This document shows positions 46,861-57,700 of a stretch of DNA of 64,000 nt, in pieces (the stretch's first letter is position 1; each line of letters begins with the position of its first letter). The notes under the pieces were generated by a model, which did not search any database, was not told the origin of the DNA, and worked only from the letters and a program-made list of their open reading frames with translations. The stretch spans positions 3,228,363-3,292,362 of the forward strand of contig CM035304.1 of assembly GCA_002900995.3 (NCBI GenBank), written 5' to 3'. Source of the DNA: Ganoderma boninense (lineage: Eukaryota; Basidiomycota; Agaricomycetes; Polyporales; Polyporaceae). The position numbers and the translations under genes were made by a program.

Positions 46861-47510
46861 TGACCGGTGGTAAGAATCTGTGCTTCAAATTGTAAGACCA
46901 TGCCCCAAACTTGTGTTCGTAGTTATAGACCATAGGCTAGCGGAGAACGCTAGCGACTGATGTACTACTTTGACTTGCGTTGTATGCATGAAGATTATAT
47001 CTAGACTGACTCGAAGTAAATCATGGCCGGTCAAGAAGTACTCGACAGCTTGTTTTCACGGTTTGGCCTGTGAACATCAAATTTCATCTCGTTCCAGTGT
47101 CCTCCTGGGGCCCTGACGATTCCAATGTCCACGCTAGCCTCGAAGCGCGTTCAATTCGTTGACTTCTCGAATCTCCAGCGGAGAGCAGCAGCCACGAAGA
47201 TGATGGCCCGGGGTGCTGTAGCAATGGCCGAACGCCCGTTTTCGATCCGCCCTGCTCCGTCACGAACCTTTGCCATGACCAATGCCTCGGAGGTCCCTCT
47301 TTCCTTCTTTCGAGGAGAATCGACGTCTGAACGCGCTTGGAATGCGCAGCAAGCAGGCTGTCAGATCATCATGTGACCGTGGTGTGCCCAGTTCGCGACG
47401 AGACGGCGCCTGAGTTGAAGCAAAACGCAGCTTGAAGTTGGTCCGTTCAAGACGTCCCTCGATTCCGCACTTCCTCTCGTGTACAAAGGCTTCGAAATTT
47501 TACTATAGCG
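46861..47510. other. Spacer between KL2 and KL3
   Basis: This contains the APH relic described separately, then the KL3 leader. An ORF at 47125-47376 is not supported as a gene. Confidence 0.4.
47140..47335 (+). pseudogene. Probable 5' relic of an APH-type gene
   Basis: The stretch CAGCAGCCACGAAGATG and what follows, down to TCTTTCGAGGAGAATC, aligns with the leader and first codons of the APH gene (CAACAGCTGCAACGAAGATG to TCTACGAGAATC near 44005-44150). Homology then ends abruptly. It occupies the same place relative to KL2 that the intact APH gene has relative to KL1. Confidence 0.5.
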
Positions 47511-49465
47511 ATGGAGGAGTTGCTATCATTCGCCGAAGACGCAAAGCCATCTCCCATCATCCCAGATGTGAGTGATTTTCGCGGCGTAGTAAGTAGTACT
47601 TTTAGGCTGACGACTCGCCCCTCAGATACCCTGCGCCGTCAACGATATGGATAGCCTTTCGGTCGACGAGATGCTAGAGCTCTGGTTTACGGCCAGGGAA
47701 TGGCTTCTTGAACGTGGCGTTCACCTGTACGACCTAGAACCACCGCCAGGCTGGGGAGAGATCAGGTTCTGGCATTCGCCGCTACGGAGCACCCCGGCCA
47801 TGCTCCCATACGCCCATTGCATATGGGACGAAGAAAATTCGTTCAAGACGTTTCGATCAAGCGTGCGTCCTCCATTTCGCTATCGGACACTGACTTATCC
47901 TGCAGCGCAGACTAGAATCGCGTGTGCTCAGGACACGGTCGGGCGAGATATCATATTGAAGGTTGTTGAGAGTGACAGCCCACAACACCACATCTTCCAG
48001 ACGCTCCTGCAACAACAGTCCTTGTTCACTGATCCGCGAACCTTTCCCGGCGTCCTGCCTCCCATCTCCATCATCGACACGCCACACAAGTACTGCATCG
48101 TCACCATGCCTTTGTGAGTGCCTCTTTACCATGACAATCGCAACTCGTTGAATATCCTCGCCCCTAGATGGGGCACGTATCCATACCTGACTGCCATGCA
48201 GGACGTGCACCAAGTGCTGACGTTCATTAGATGTCTTCTTGAGGTATGCGCCGCACCAAGGTAATTTTGATACCCCATTGATTCATGTATGCTCCCCAGG
48301 GTCTTTCCTTCCTCCACCTCAACCGTATTGCCCACCGAGTTCGTACTCGATCCATACCAGCGGTGCTGCAAGTGCAACTCTCACAAGCTTCATCAGGACA
48401 TTTGCGACTCGAACATGGTCGTGAGCTGTTACCGGCTGGACCGCGATCGGAAGCTGTTCCGTGATGACTTGCGTGAGCTCCGCCGCAGAACTGACGTACG
48501 ATATGCATTCATGGACTACGACCAGTCCATCCAGCTCCCTCTCGACGTCTCCGTGAAGGGCTGTCGCCGCACATCTGACGAAGCATGGATGGGCTGTGAT
48601 ATGTATAAGCCGCTAGATGTGTCCCTTGGGGAATCGCTCTACAACCCATTCGCCTTCGACGTTGCGATGTTGGGAAATATGTTTCGAGTGTATCTGTCTG
48701 TGAGAACGCACCTCTTCGACGCTGAATTTCGACTTACGCTTACGCTTCCACTTACGTTTTCAGGAGGCGATCCCAACGCTCCCGGCGCTGGCAGCCCTGT
48801 TCGACGGAATGACGACGCACGTTGTGTCCCGTCGTTTCAGCGCCGACGAGGCGCTCGACTTCTTCAAGAGCAACTTCGAGTCGCAGCCCCAGGAAGTGCA
48901 GGATACCCCAGTGACGCTGAAGGTCAATTACGAGACGATGTATCGTCCGGAGGTGTATTGGTCAAAATTGGCTCCCTCGGTGCAAGCGCAGTGGAGCCGA
49001 TTTCGCACCCCACCGCTGCCGCGCTGGTGGCACTTTTTGAACTGGCTGATGCAAATCCCGTGGTGCTATAGAGCTGTCGAGTTTGTACGGAGGACTTTTA
49101 GAATAGGGGCGGTCAAAGTTGACGATTCCCGTTCGATTCTGCATGCGATTCTGCGACGATTCTGGTCCCAGAATCGCCATCAAAATCGAGGCCACTCTGA
49201 CCACCCCATGTTCGGAAAATGCGATTATGGGTGCGATTATGGACCACGATTCGGGGCGCGATTCTGGGACGAGGCAGAATCGCGACGCCAAAATCGCGAT
49301 TCTGGCGACAGAAGCGCCTCCAGAGCCGCTTCTGCGATTCTGCTCGATTCTGCTCGATTCTGCCAGAATCGCGATTCTGGCGACCAGAATCGTGTTCAGA
49401 ATCGCTCCCAGAATCGTCCCCAGAATCGAGCAGAATCGTCCACTCTGACCACCCCTAATAATTAA
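47511..49465 (+). CDS. Kinase-like protein KL3 with element-derived C-terminus
   Basis: Third member of the KL array: MEELLSFAEDAKPSPIIPD, GRDIILKVVESD, GLSFLHLNRIAHR joined to DICDSNMVVSCYR, FMDYDQSIQLPLDV and FAFDVAMLGNMFR are all present. The intron after AHR has a weak donor (GTTCGT). In its relatives the chain ends at FGI-stop. Here the homologous position reads FRIG, because a 350-bp TA-flanked element entered exactly there. The frame stays open through the whole element and stops eight bases past it, at 49463-49465. The result is about 120 extra residues rich in Ser, Arg, Asn and Gln (SQNR-type repeats). Whether this longer product is made is unknown. Confidence 0.8.
49106..49455. mobile_element. 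350-bp MITE with TA target duplication
   Basis: The element starts GGGGCGGTCAAAGT and ends with the near-complement ACTCTGACCACCCC. The terminal inverted repeats cover about 23 bases with three mismatches (consensus GGGGYGGTCARAGT and on to GACGATTC). It is flanked by TA on both sides (49104-49105, 49456-49457), as expected for Tc1/mariner-type insertion. The interior is packed with AGAATCG and its complement CGATTCT, so the strand could fold extensively. There is no transposase, so it is non-autonomous. No second copy was found in this window. Confidence 0.85.
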
Positions 49466-50011
49466 TCTAATATATGGTGGTAAGTCGCTGTCCCATGATA
49501 GGACCGTGGCTAGTCAGCAGCTACACGAAGGCACATGAGCACACCAGTTTGGGCTTCACTTAATTATCGAACACGTATGCTCGAATCATCGACACGGTGC
49601 TTGACGGTGTGTTACCTCTCAGGCGAGTTACAGTTGCTGAAAATGAGCTAAGAGACAGAAACCTCTGAGACAGTCACTTAACATTTATTCTCCGTGTATG
49701 GCAGCCACACGTACAGCTCCCAGCAACTTCATATTCATATTCGAACACAGCTCACTACGTAGCTACCGGCGCAGGCCGTTGGGATTTTGCATGGCGGTGG
49801 CGCCCCGGCCACGTACTAGCGCCGGCGGGGAGACCAACAGTGATTGTTGGCGCTAGCGCTGTACTTTCATTGACTCTCAACAACTGGCTCAGCCACACAA
49901 GTACCAAGTACCAGAGTAAGTGGTACCGCTCTCAGGCCGAAACAGTCAGCAGCCTTATTACTGTTGGATTTACTAGTCCAGGTAAAACTTACCATCTTAT
50001 TATCTTCGCAT
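49466..50011. other. Spacer between KL3 and the first NTase-like gene
   Basis: Begins with AT-rich DNA after the element. The rest is probably the promoter of the gene at 50012. No other feature was seen. Confidence 0.35.
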
Positions 50012-50836
50012 ATGGGTCTCTTTTACGGGAACCAGCCGCCACCGCCTGACGAGCAACACCAGCGCCTCGTCGCTCTGCGCCAGCTAACATCTCGTGGTAT
50101 CCCATGTATCCTTTGGGGTGAAGATGCGTTGAATTACGTGCACAGCGTCCCAACCTCCCTCTTCGACCAACAGATTCTTGTGCCGGACGAGCTCCTCCAA
50201 TCCGCCTCGGCCGTCCTTCAAGAAGGGCCGTACTACCCAGTCCCTTTCACGAAGCATTACTTCGACTACTTTGGACAACACACTGGAACATCGTTCTTCC
50301 CGCTAGGCATCCTCCTCAAGCATCCCGGCATACCGGACAACGAGCCTTACAAGCTTGATCCACTCCAGGGATACATCATCCTACTCCCCCAGTCTTACTT
50401 CGGCCTTGACGTGCGGTCGAAGGAGCGCTTCCAGTCCCTCGTTCCGCCCCTCCCCCTTTCTAATGCAGATATCCTCGCCCCAAAGTTCAATACCATGTTG
50501 GAAGGCTTGGTCGCATTCAACCTCAACCCTCCCATCTCCAACGAGACGCCACACGCAAAAGGCAGAGCGATGCACGAGATCTTCATTGGATATCTACTCC
50601 AATACCGAGTCAAGTACGAGGACGACGGCGACACACCACCGCCCAAGGAGATCGTCCCCGAAGAGCAGGTCATTCTCGACGAGCTGCAGACAGAGGATGC
50701 CCGGTGGTACATTAGGGTGTACGTGGGAGAGCGGAGACTCCTGGGCTGTGACGAGTTTATAGAGTACAACCGTTGGAAGGCCTTGCGATCGTGCGTCCCT
50801 CGTCTTCTCTCCTCAACTTTCTCTCACCAGAGATGA
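50012..50836 (+). CDS. Nucleotidyltransferase-like orphan protein, copy 1
   Basis: A compact gene of about 274 residues starting MGLFYGNQPPPPDEQHQRL; the ATG at 50012 is chosen because copy 2 begins the same way. The stretch GIPCILWGEDALNYVHSVPT followed by QQILVPDELLQSA has the strand-helix-strand pattern of minimal nucleotidyltransferase folds (GG-AL, R-T-D-D-v). However, Gln replaces the metal-binding Asp pair, so an active transferase is doubtful. Other conserved parts are LLKHPGIPDNEPYKL and YFGLDVRSKERFQ. The annotated end FSHQR may instead be an intron of about 40 bases (GTGCGT to CACCAG) leading to SDDLPGLVP, possible in both copies. I do not recognise the family by name. Confidence 0.7.
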   Translation: MGLFYGNQPPPPDEQHQRLVALRQLTSRGIPCILWGEDALNYVHSVPTSLFDQQILVPDELLQSASAVLQEGPYYPVPFTKHYFDYFGQHTGTSFFPLGILLKHPGIPDNEPYKLDPLQGYIILLPQSYFGLDVRSKERFQSLVPPLPLSNADILAPKFNTMLEGLVAFNLNPPISNETPHAKGRAMHEIFIGYLLQYRVKYEDDGDTPPPKEIVPEEQVILDELQTEDARWYIRVYVGERRLLGCDEFIEYNRWKALRSCVPRLLSSTFSHQR

Positions 50837-51992
50837 CTTGCCAGGGCTGGTACCGTCACGGTAGCCAGTGGGGTCGTCGCCGCACCATCTTCGGCTTCGA
50901 CATCTTTTATCGACAGGTAATGTCACGGTAGCCCCTACTCCCATCTATGATCTTTGTGTTTGACGTAGGCCTGTAGTCGTAGATCCTATTCGACGTCTTG
51001 TCACACCGCCTGGCTCCCTTGCGAGGGTACAGCCAATGCGAGCCGGCCGCGTCTTCCAATGAGTAAATTTCACCGGCCCATAGCCTCAGGATCTCTTAGC
51101 AGAAGGATTGTCGCTACATTGCAGCAAGTGACACGGCGGTGCTTCCTTTAACCTCTCTAATACGTACACAAACCTGTCTTCCTTCCGTACCTGCTGTGGT
51201 ATCGGGGGAGGCAAGTATCAAGGCCGATTCCACGCACCGATACTCCCATCGCTGTTCCTTGAAGAGTATATCAGCTTCACGTTGTTATGTCGGGATGTAC
51301 ATCCACAAAAGAGATCCGAATGGACCCTCTACGGTCTCTCCTACTCAACGCTTCAGCTTTCTCCTCTTAATTCCGTTAACTTGATTCTGGAATCTGAGGA
51401 TCCCTGAAGAAATCGAGTGAAAGTAGTAGTAAGATACAAATTAGTACGCTAACGTTATTAGCCTACGCCGACAGTGATCTCTGCCCTGAGTATGACAGAT
51501 ATGAGAACCTGGACTGGGCAGCACCTGGATTCATGGCTGTCCCCGCATATGCCGAAACTTGATGCTAGGTGCGAAAGACAATTGCAACGTGTTGTTGAAT
51601 GAGTGCTACTACTACTAGCGCTGCGGTCTAGCTGAAGGTGAGGCTCTTCGCGAGCGCGCTGGGGCTCTGTCAGCCTCGTGGCTGCGGTCGGAGTTGGCGT
51701 CCCGACCTCTACTTATAGACCCTGGCGTCTTTGAAGTTCAAGTTGTTCCAGTTCTCCGCCCCAGTCTTTGACTCAAAAAAAATCGACGCCACAATCCGTA
51801 GCCACCACCAGTTGCTCTGTCTTTGAGCAGAGTCGTGTCGGGCTTAAGGCTCTAGGCATTCCCTGTCTGGTGCTGCCACGTCATTGGCAATATCCTAACT
51901 CATGCTTCACGGTATATATGCTGCTATCAGTCTATCGCCAGATATTGCTATGTATTCTGACTAAAACGCAGTCCAACCGCAGTCCAGCTAGC
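50837..51992. other. Spacer between the NTase-like copies
   Basis: The first 60 bases or so (GGGCTGGTACCGT and on) are repeated after copy 2, so the duplicated unit extends past the coding end. The rest shows no gene. Confidence 0.4.
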
Positions 51993-52817
51993 ATGGGTCT
52001 CTTCTACGAGTACAAGCCACCACCCGCTGACGAGCAACACCAGCGTCTCATAGCTCTGCGCCAGCTCACCTCTCGTGGCATCCCATGTATCCTTTGGGGT
52101 GAAGATGCGTTGAATTACGTGCACAGCGTCCCAACCTCTCTCTTCGACCAGCAAATCCTCGTGCCAGACGAGCTTCTCCAGTCTGCCTCGGCCGTCCTTC
52201 AGGAAGGACCATACTACCCTGTTCCATTTACCGAGCATTACTTTGACTACTTCGGAAAACACGTTGGAAACTCGCCCTTCCCACTAGGCATCCTCCTCAA
52301 GCATCCCGGAATACCCGACAATGAGCCTTACAAGCTTGATCCACTCCCAGGATACATCCTCCTCCTCCCGCAGTCTTACTTCGGCCTCGACGTGAGGTCG
52401 AAGGAGCGCTTTCAGTCCCTCGTTCCACCCCTCCCTCCTTCCAACGCAGATATCCTCGCCCCCAAGTTCAACACCCTCTTGGAAGGCCTGGTTGCATTCA
52501 ACCTCAACCCGCCCATCCCCAACGAGACGCCACACGCAAAAGCCAGAGTGACAAATGACATCTTCATCGGATATCTACTGCGATACCGAGTCAAGTACGA
52601 GGACGACGGCGACACGCCGCCGCCCAAGGTGATCATCCCCGAAGAGCGCGCCATCCTCGATGAGCTGCGGACGGAGGATGCCCGCTGGTACATTGGAGTG
52701 TACGTCGGAGAGCAGAGACCGCTGAGCTACGACGAGTTCATAGAGTACAACCGTCAGAAGGCCTTGCGATCGTGCGTCCCTCGTCTTCAATCTTCAGCCT
52801 TCTCTCACCAGAGATGA
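51993..52817 (+). CDS. Nucleotidyltransferase-like orphan protein, copy 2
   Basis: Tandem paralogue of the gene at 50012, with the same length and only scattered changes (MGLFYEYKPPPADEQHQRL, GIPCILWGEDALNY, QQILVPDELLQSA, YFGLDVRSKERFQ). The frame is open to 51768, but the shared start places the ATG at 51993. The same alternative last intron exists here, ending SDDLPGLVP. Both copies are free of frameshifts, and many differences are at third codon positions, so both seem to be under constraint. Function unknown; see copy 1 for the fold argument. Confidence 0.7.
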   Translation: MGLFYEYKPPPADEQHQRLIALRQLTSRGIPCILWGEDALNYVHSVPTSLFDQQILVPDELLQSASAVLQEGPYYPVPFTEHYFDYFGKHVGNSPFPLGILLKHPGIPDNEPYKLDPLPGYILLLPQSYFGLDVRSKERFQSLVPPLPPSNADILAPKFNTLLEGLVAFNLNPPIPNETPHAKARVTNDIFIGYLLRYRVKYEDDGDTPPPKVIIPEERAILDELRTEDARWYIGVYVGEQRPLSYDEFIEYNRQKALRSCVPRLQSSAFSHQR

Positions 52818-53400
52818 CTTGCCAGGGCTGGTACCGTAACCAGTGGGGCCGTCGCCGCGCCGCCTTCAGCTCCTCCGTCTTTCGCTGACACTGTGTAACG
52901 CACCCCCATACTCATCTGTAATGCTCGTGATTGACATACACATTCACAGTCCCCGCTCATACTCGACATCTTGTCGTGCGCCCTTGCTCCTTCAGAAGGA
53001 TACACATATGGCCAATCAACATCGTCTCCCAAAGCTCATTTACAAGCCCTCGGCTCAGGGATCACTTCATAGAAAAGTCGTCTCTGCTTCGCACCTCTTG
53101 ACGCGGCGATGGCTCCTGTAATCCTCTAGAGCATCAACAACCCCACTTCAGATGAGCGATACCCCTTGCCTGTACCTGGCGTATGTTCTGACCGATATTA
53201 AAAGAGAAGTGAAGCATTTCAGTAGCGCGACATTGATGTCGAAGGTCAATCAGGACTGCACAACTCGCAGGGACCGACGTCTCGAGATTACGACCGTCTT
53301 CCTAGTAAGATTCCGTCCATGCCATTGCCTAGGCGTCAGTTAGCACTGTTCCGAATCCCCAATGCCATCCAGGCCGCTCTGGCAAGCCCATGCGGGCACC
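52818..53400. other. Gene-free stretch
   Basis: Lies between the 3' ends of NTase-like copy 2 and the oligoribonuclease gene. Nothing was recognised. Confidence 0.4.
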
Positions 53401-54459
53401 CTAATACCTGCGGCCTTGCTCGACGACAGGGGCCAAACTTGGCGGTAAGAATAGGTTCTCGCGATACCATTTCAGCTCTATGGGTGAACGTCAGATATAG
53501 TGTAACTCATGATGACGATACAACGCACCTCGGATAGACCCTTGTATGTCGTCGAGAGCTCTACAGAGAAATTTAGAAATGGAAAGCAAATGGGGAACGG
53601 CGACAGCAGTGCCCACCTGTGGGCTGGCTCTTTTGGAGACGCGTTCTTGGACGTGCGGTACCACCGTCGGGCGAGCTCCTGTGCAGAATGAGATATATTC
53701 ATCTGCGGAAGCGCATATATGAACTCACTTTGATGGAAGATACGTCTTCGGTCGTGTGCGTTCAGTGACGATGAATGAACTCCCATGCACAACGCGACTC
53801 ACCGACGATCCGGTAATGCAGCCACTCGACAACCTCCGGCATCTCCTCAGCGAGGAAGGCTCTATCCACGTGAACGGAATTGCCGGCCAGTACACCGATG
53901 CGGTCTCTAGGGATCCACTTCTTGATGTAGTCGAGAACTTGCTGTTGAACGAAGTCCTTGGTGTGGGGCGAGTTTATGCACGCTTGCGTCAAGCCGCTCT
54001 AGAATCAAAATAAACATATTATATGCACTAAGAAGCGGTAATGCTGAAGACGAACCGCACCGTGGGTGTTCTGGCACCATTCATCCATTCTTCGTGACGG
54101 ATGAGAATGGAAGGACTGAGCCGAGCGCAGAGTCACTTACTTGTCTAGCACCTCCTTGTCAGTCTTGATGATATAAGAGATGCCTTCGTCCACGGTTTCA
54201 AGGTTCCCATTTGTGATCAAGACCTTGAGGGGGATGAACGGGGCCCCAAGGACGAGCTGACCATCAGGCGTACCGCAATCTCAAGTATCTTGTCCGTACG
54301 GATGTCCAGTCCAGTCATTTCGCAGTCGATCCATACCAGCGGTCCTGCAGCAAAGTCCAAAGGTTTTGCCTCCATGCCTCTGAATGTCCGTAGCGGAGCG
54401 TAACGCGGTAGAGCCCGACGGAAGGACTGTCGACCAGAAGATAGCACTGTTCTGAGCAT
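53401..54459 (-). CDS. REX2: Oligoribonuclease (REXO2/REX2-type, DEDDh)
   Basis: 3'-5' exoribonuclease that degrades very short RNAs, in mitochondria and probably also cytosol. The N-terminus MLRTVLSSGRQSFRRALPRY looks like a mitochondrial presequence. The DEDDh residues are in WIDCEMTGLD (Asp, Glu), GNSVHVDRAFL (Asp) and AHRALDDIQGS (His, Asp), and HYRIVDVSSIKELARRWYR is typical of the family. The C-terminus is ELKWYRENLFLPPSLAPV followed by VEQGRRY. At least six exons are needed; the two short last ones (after GTGGGC and GTGCGT introns) restore the end of the domain. All catalytic residues are kept, so I expect a working enzyme. Confidence 0.92.
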
Positions 54460-54792
54460 GCCGGAAGCCGGGTTACAGTTGCTCAGGAAGAGAACAGGTG
54501 AATAGAATTACCACTGTAGGTAACAGAACACCGAGAAGAAAGCCAAGGTAGACCAGCCGGGCTAGACGTCGAGGAGGACGGGGAGGAGGAGGGCTCGGAC
54601 TCTGACACTGCAGCAGCGCTCCGGCAAGCATTGTTTAATGGGCGCTAATACAGCCTTATGTAAATCTGGTCCCGGGCGTCTGCGGCCTTGTGGTCGGAGT
54701 CTGCGCTGGACAGTGGCAAGAACCCTGGCGACAACCACCTCGACCCCTTCATCCAGCGTCGACCGCAGGCACATTACAGCCTCGTGGACGCC
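54460..54792. other. Divergent promoter region
   Basis: Lies between oligoribonuclease and the large acidic gene. The latter's frame is open from 54688, so an upstream start is possible. Confidence 0.4.
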
Positions 54793-57700
54793 ATGACCAC
54801 CCCCTTCTCCACCCCACGCTACCCCGGGGCACCCAATCCGACCCCCAGAAGCACAGGCAAGCTCTCGCGGGCCCCCATTCACAACCCGTACGACAAGTTC
54901 ACCCAGCCCGAGTTCGACGCGTGGATTGGCGACATCACAGGCGCGTTGAAGCGCGCCCTGGGCCGCGAGGACCTGCCACCCGTCGCGGATCGACACAATG
55001 CCGAGGAGGATGCGGAGGAGGAGGATCTGGAGGACTCCTTTGCGGACGTGCGGGCGCGTCGTCTGGCCAAGGGCAAGGAGCGCGCGCGGGACGAGGACTT
55101 CGAGGACGAGGAACCTGTCTCGCACCACTACGGAGACGAGAACGGATGGGGCGAGACGTACTCCGGCCCCGACTACAGCAGCGATGCGGAGGAAGAGGAG
55201 GAGAGCAGTGGGGAGGAAGAGTCGGCGGAAGAGCGGGAGCCGGTGGTCATCGACCTCCTCTCGGACGACGGGGATGCAGAAGGAGAGGAGCAGGATAGTG
55301 ACGTTGCAGAGCCCGAGGGGGCGGTCGCTGGTCCAGCACCGGCTTATGACGAGGAAGAGGACGACAGTGGCTACGACGAAGAGGTCGCTGAGGGTGAAGT
55401 GGTTGAAGACGACATCATCGAGGACGACGCGGAAGGGGAGGAGGTCGAGGAAGTTGACGCGGCCTTCGAGGGTCAGTACGAAGACGGTGAAGACGATGAA
55501 GACGACGTGGACGAGGACCCCCGCAGTAGCCCCGCCGGCCCTCATGAAGTCACCGAGATCCTCGACTCGGACGACGAAGTTCCGCAGGAAGAACCGGTCA
55601 CTGAAACTCCTGCCATTCCTGCTCGCTTCCGCCGCAAGTCTGGCATCGGCGCACCCGCTCATCCCAGCATGAATGAGGATCAGGAGACTACAAGGGCCGA
55701 GAAGGAGGAGGACGAACAGACTGAGGAGCAGAATGAGGAGCAGGCGGGAGGTACGTCTTCCCGAATCTCCTTCAATCAGTCCCCAAGCCCAGAATACCTT
55801 GCAGTGTTATCTCCTCGCGTGCGAGATGAGGTGGAGGTAGACATCGAAGACCCTTGGCAGGGCCCCAGAACTTATGCTGAAGACTTCTACGCTGGTGGCG
55901 ATGTGCCCAGTGAGGTCCTCGACGGCGCAGGGGACCCTCACGTCCTTCCTACTGAAAAGGAGAATGACGGTACGTTCCTTCGCCACACGCTCTAATTAGC
56001 ACCAGCTCATCTTTGCGGAACCACTCGAAGATTCTGCCCAGCCGCCAGACATACATGATCCTTGGGAAGGGCCGCGCATGTACGCGGAAGATTTCTACTC
56101 AGGCGGCGACGTCCTGGAGGGCGGAACCCCATCTCACCTTACTCCACGCGAGGAAGAGCCTTTGGACATCCCCGGTATCTCCTCTGCCCGGGACGAGCCG
56201 TCCCGCTCTATTCCACACGACCAGGATGTCGTCAACCTGGACGAGGACGAGCGTCTTGTAACAGCGGAGGAGCACGAAGCGTCTCCTGAGGTGCAACCAA
56301 CAACGGAGCGCGACGACGAGCTTGATTACTCGGAGCAACCTGAGGCTGCCCAAGAGGTCATTGCTGAGACGCCCCGTTCCCCCTCGCCTCCGTCTCCCAC
56401 GCTTCGTACGCAGGTGGACTGGAACTGGCCACCCGCGTTCCCGGGCCGCGTTGCAACGAGCTCTGGACACCTTGCTACTGGCCAGGACAGCATTGTCGAA
56501 ATTAGCGATGACGAAGATGACGACGTGACTCCACCCGAGGTTGGCCAGCCCGAGCTTGCTGTCAGAGATGCCATCTCCGCAGACGACATTCCATTTGGAA
56601 CCACTGCGAGTGCGTCTCCTACGTCGATGCCGTTTTCGCTGGGCTTTGACGAGCTGTACGACATGGAGTCTGGGAGCCATCCGTACACCTCCTTCGAGCC
56701 AGTCGCTAGTGGGGCTGACTTCGGTGATCTCCCGCCTAGCCGGGAGGAGCAAGTGCAGTCCTCTGCGGACGACACCCTCCCTGTGACCGCTGAAGACACT
56801 CCACCTGAGGTCAAAGCAGTCGAAAAGCTGAGTGAGGATGTCGAGGCTACACAAGAGCCACCGTCTGCAATCGCATCTGAGGAGGTACCGACTATGGAAG
56901 CATTCGTGGAGGAAGTTGACGAGATCAAGGAGGTGACGCCGCCCTCGGAAGAGGAAATCGACGTTGTTTCTGCCACTGGCGATGATATCGTGGTGTCTTT
57001 GAGCGACTATGTTGTGGAGGAGGTTGTCACCGAAGGCAGACTTACAGCGGTATGTCTCCGCTCTTCTGTCTTACTGAGCCCTCACTCATTCATGGCGTCC
57101 AGGAACTGGAAGCCTCTATGGGTGGAGATGAAGTCCTCGCCGAGGATGGATCCCCTGTTCCGCCTACGCTCGCACTCGACACCTCAGACGTATCCTTGAC
57201 AGAGTACCCTGCCCCAGTTTCTGCGGACCCCACTGTTCCCGATCCTACCAGCATTGTCCACACACCTGCATCCCCAGTCGACTCCATTGCGTCGTCATCT
57301 GGTGACAAGGAGCCACCCGCGTCGCCGCCCATCCATGCCGCTCTACTTCCTGTATTCAGGAAACTGGAGCGTTCTCACAGCGCGAGTGGTCTATTCACGC
57401 CGATGACAGAGGGCACGTCAGGTTCTGCTACGCCGGAGCAGATGGAGAGCCATTCGGCTCCTGCTCCAGCTAAGGAGACTGCAGAGCACGACGCGGAGCA
57501 GGAGCTGGCCCAGCCAGAGGCGCTCTCACCGCCCCCAGTGATCGAGGTTACACCTGCTGAAGAATTGACAGGTGAGTAACATTGGCCTCTCAGCCATGAA
57601 TGAATCACTGACTGTCTCACAGCGCCTGGGTCAGACGAGATTCGTGTGCTAGATGTTCCATCCACTGAGGAGATACAGCCGGTTGAGGAGGAATTGACTC

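Noticed and set aside
49106..49455. AGAATCG-rich block as a CRISPR array or minisatellite
   Set aside because: Units are irregular in spacing and orientation, and the block is bounded by inverted repeats and TA duplications, which fits a MITE better.
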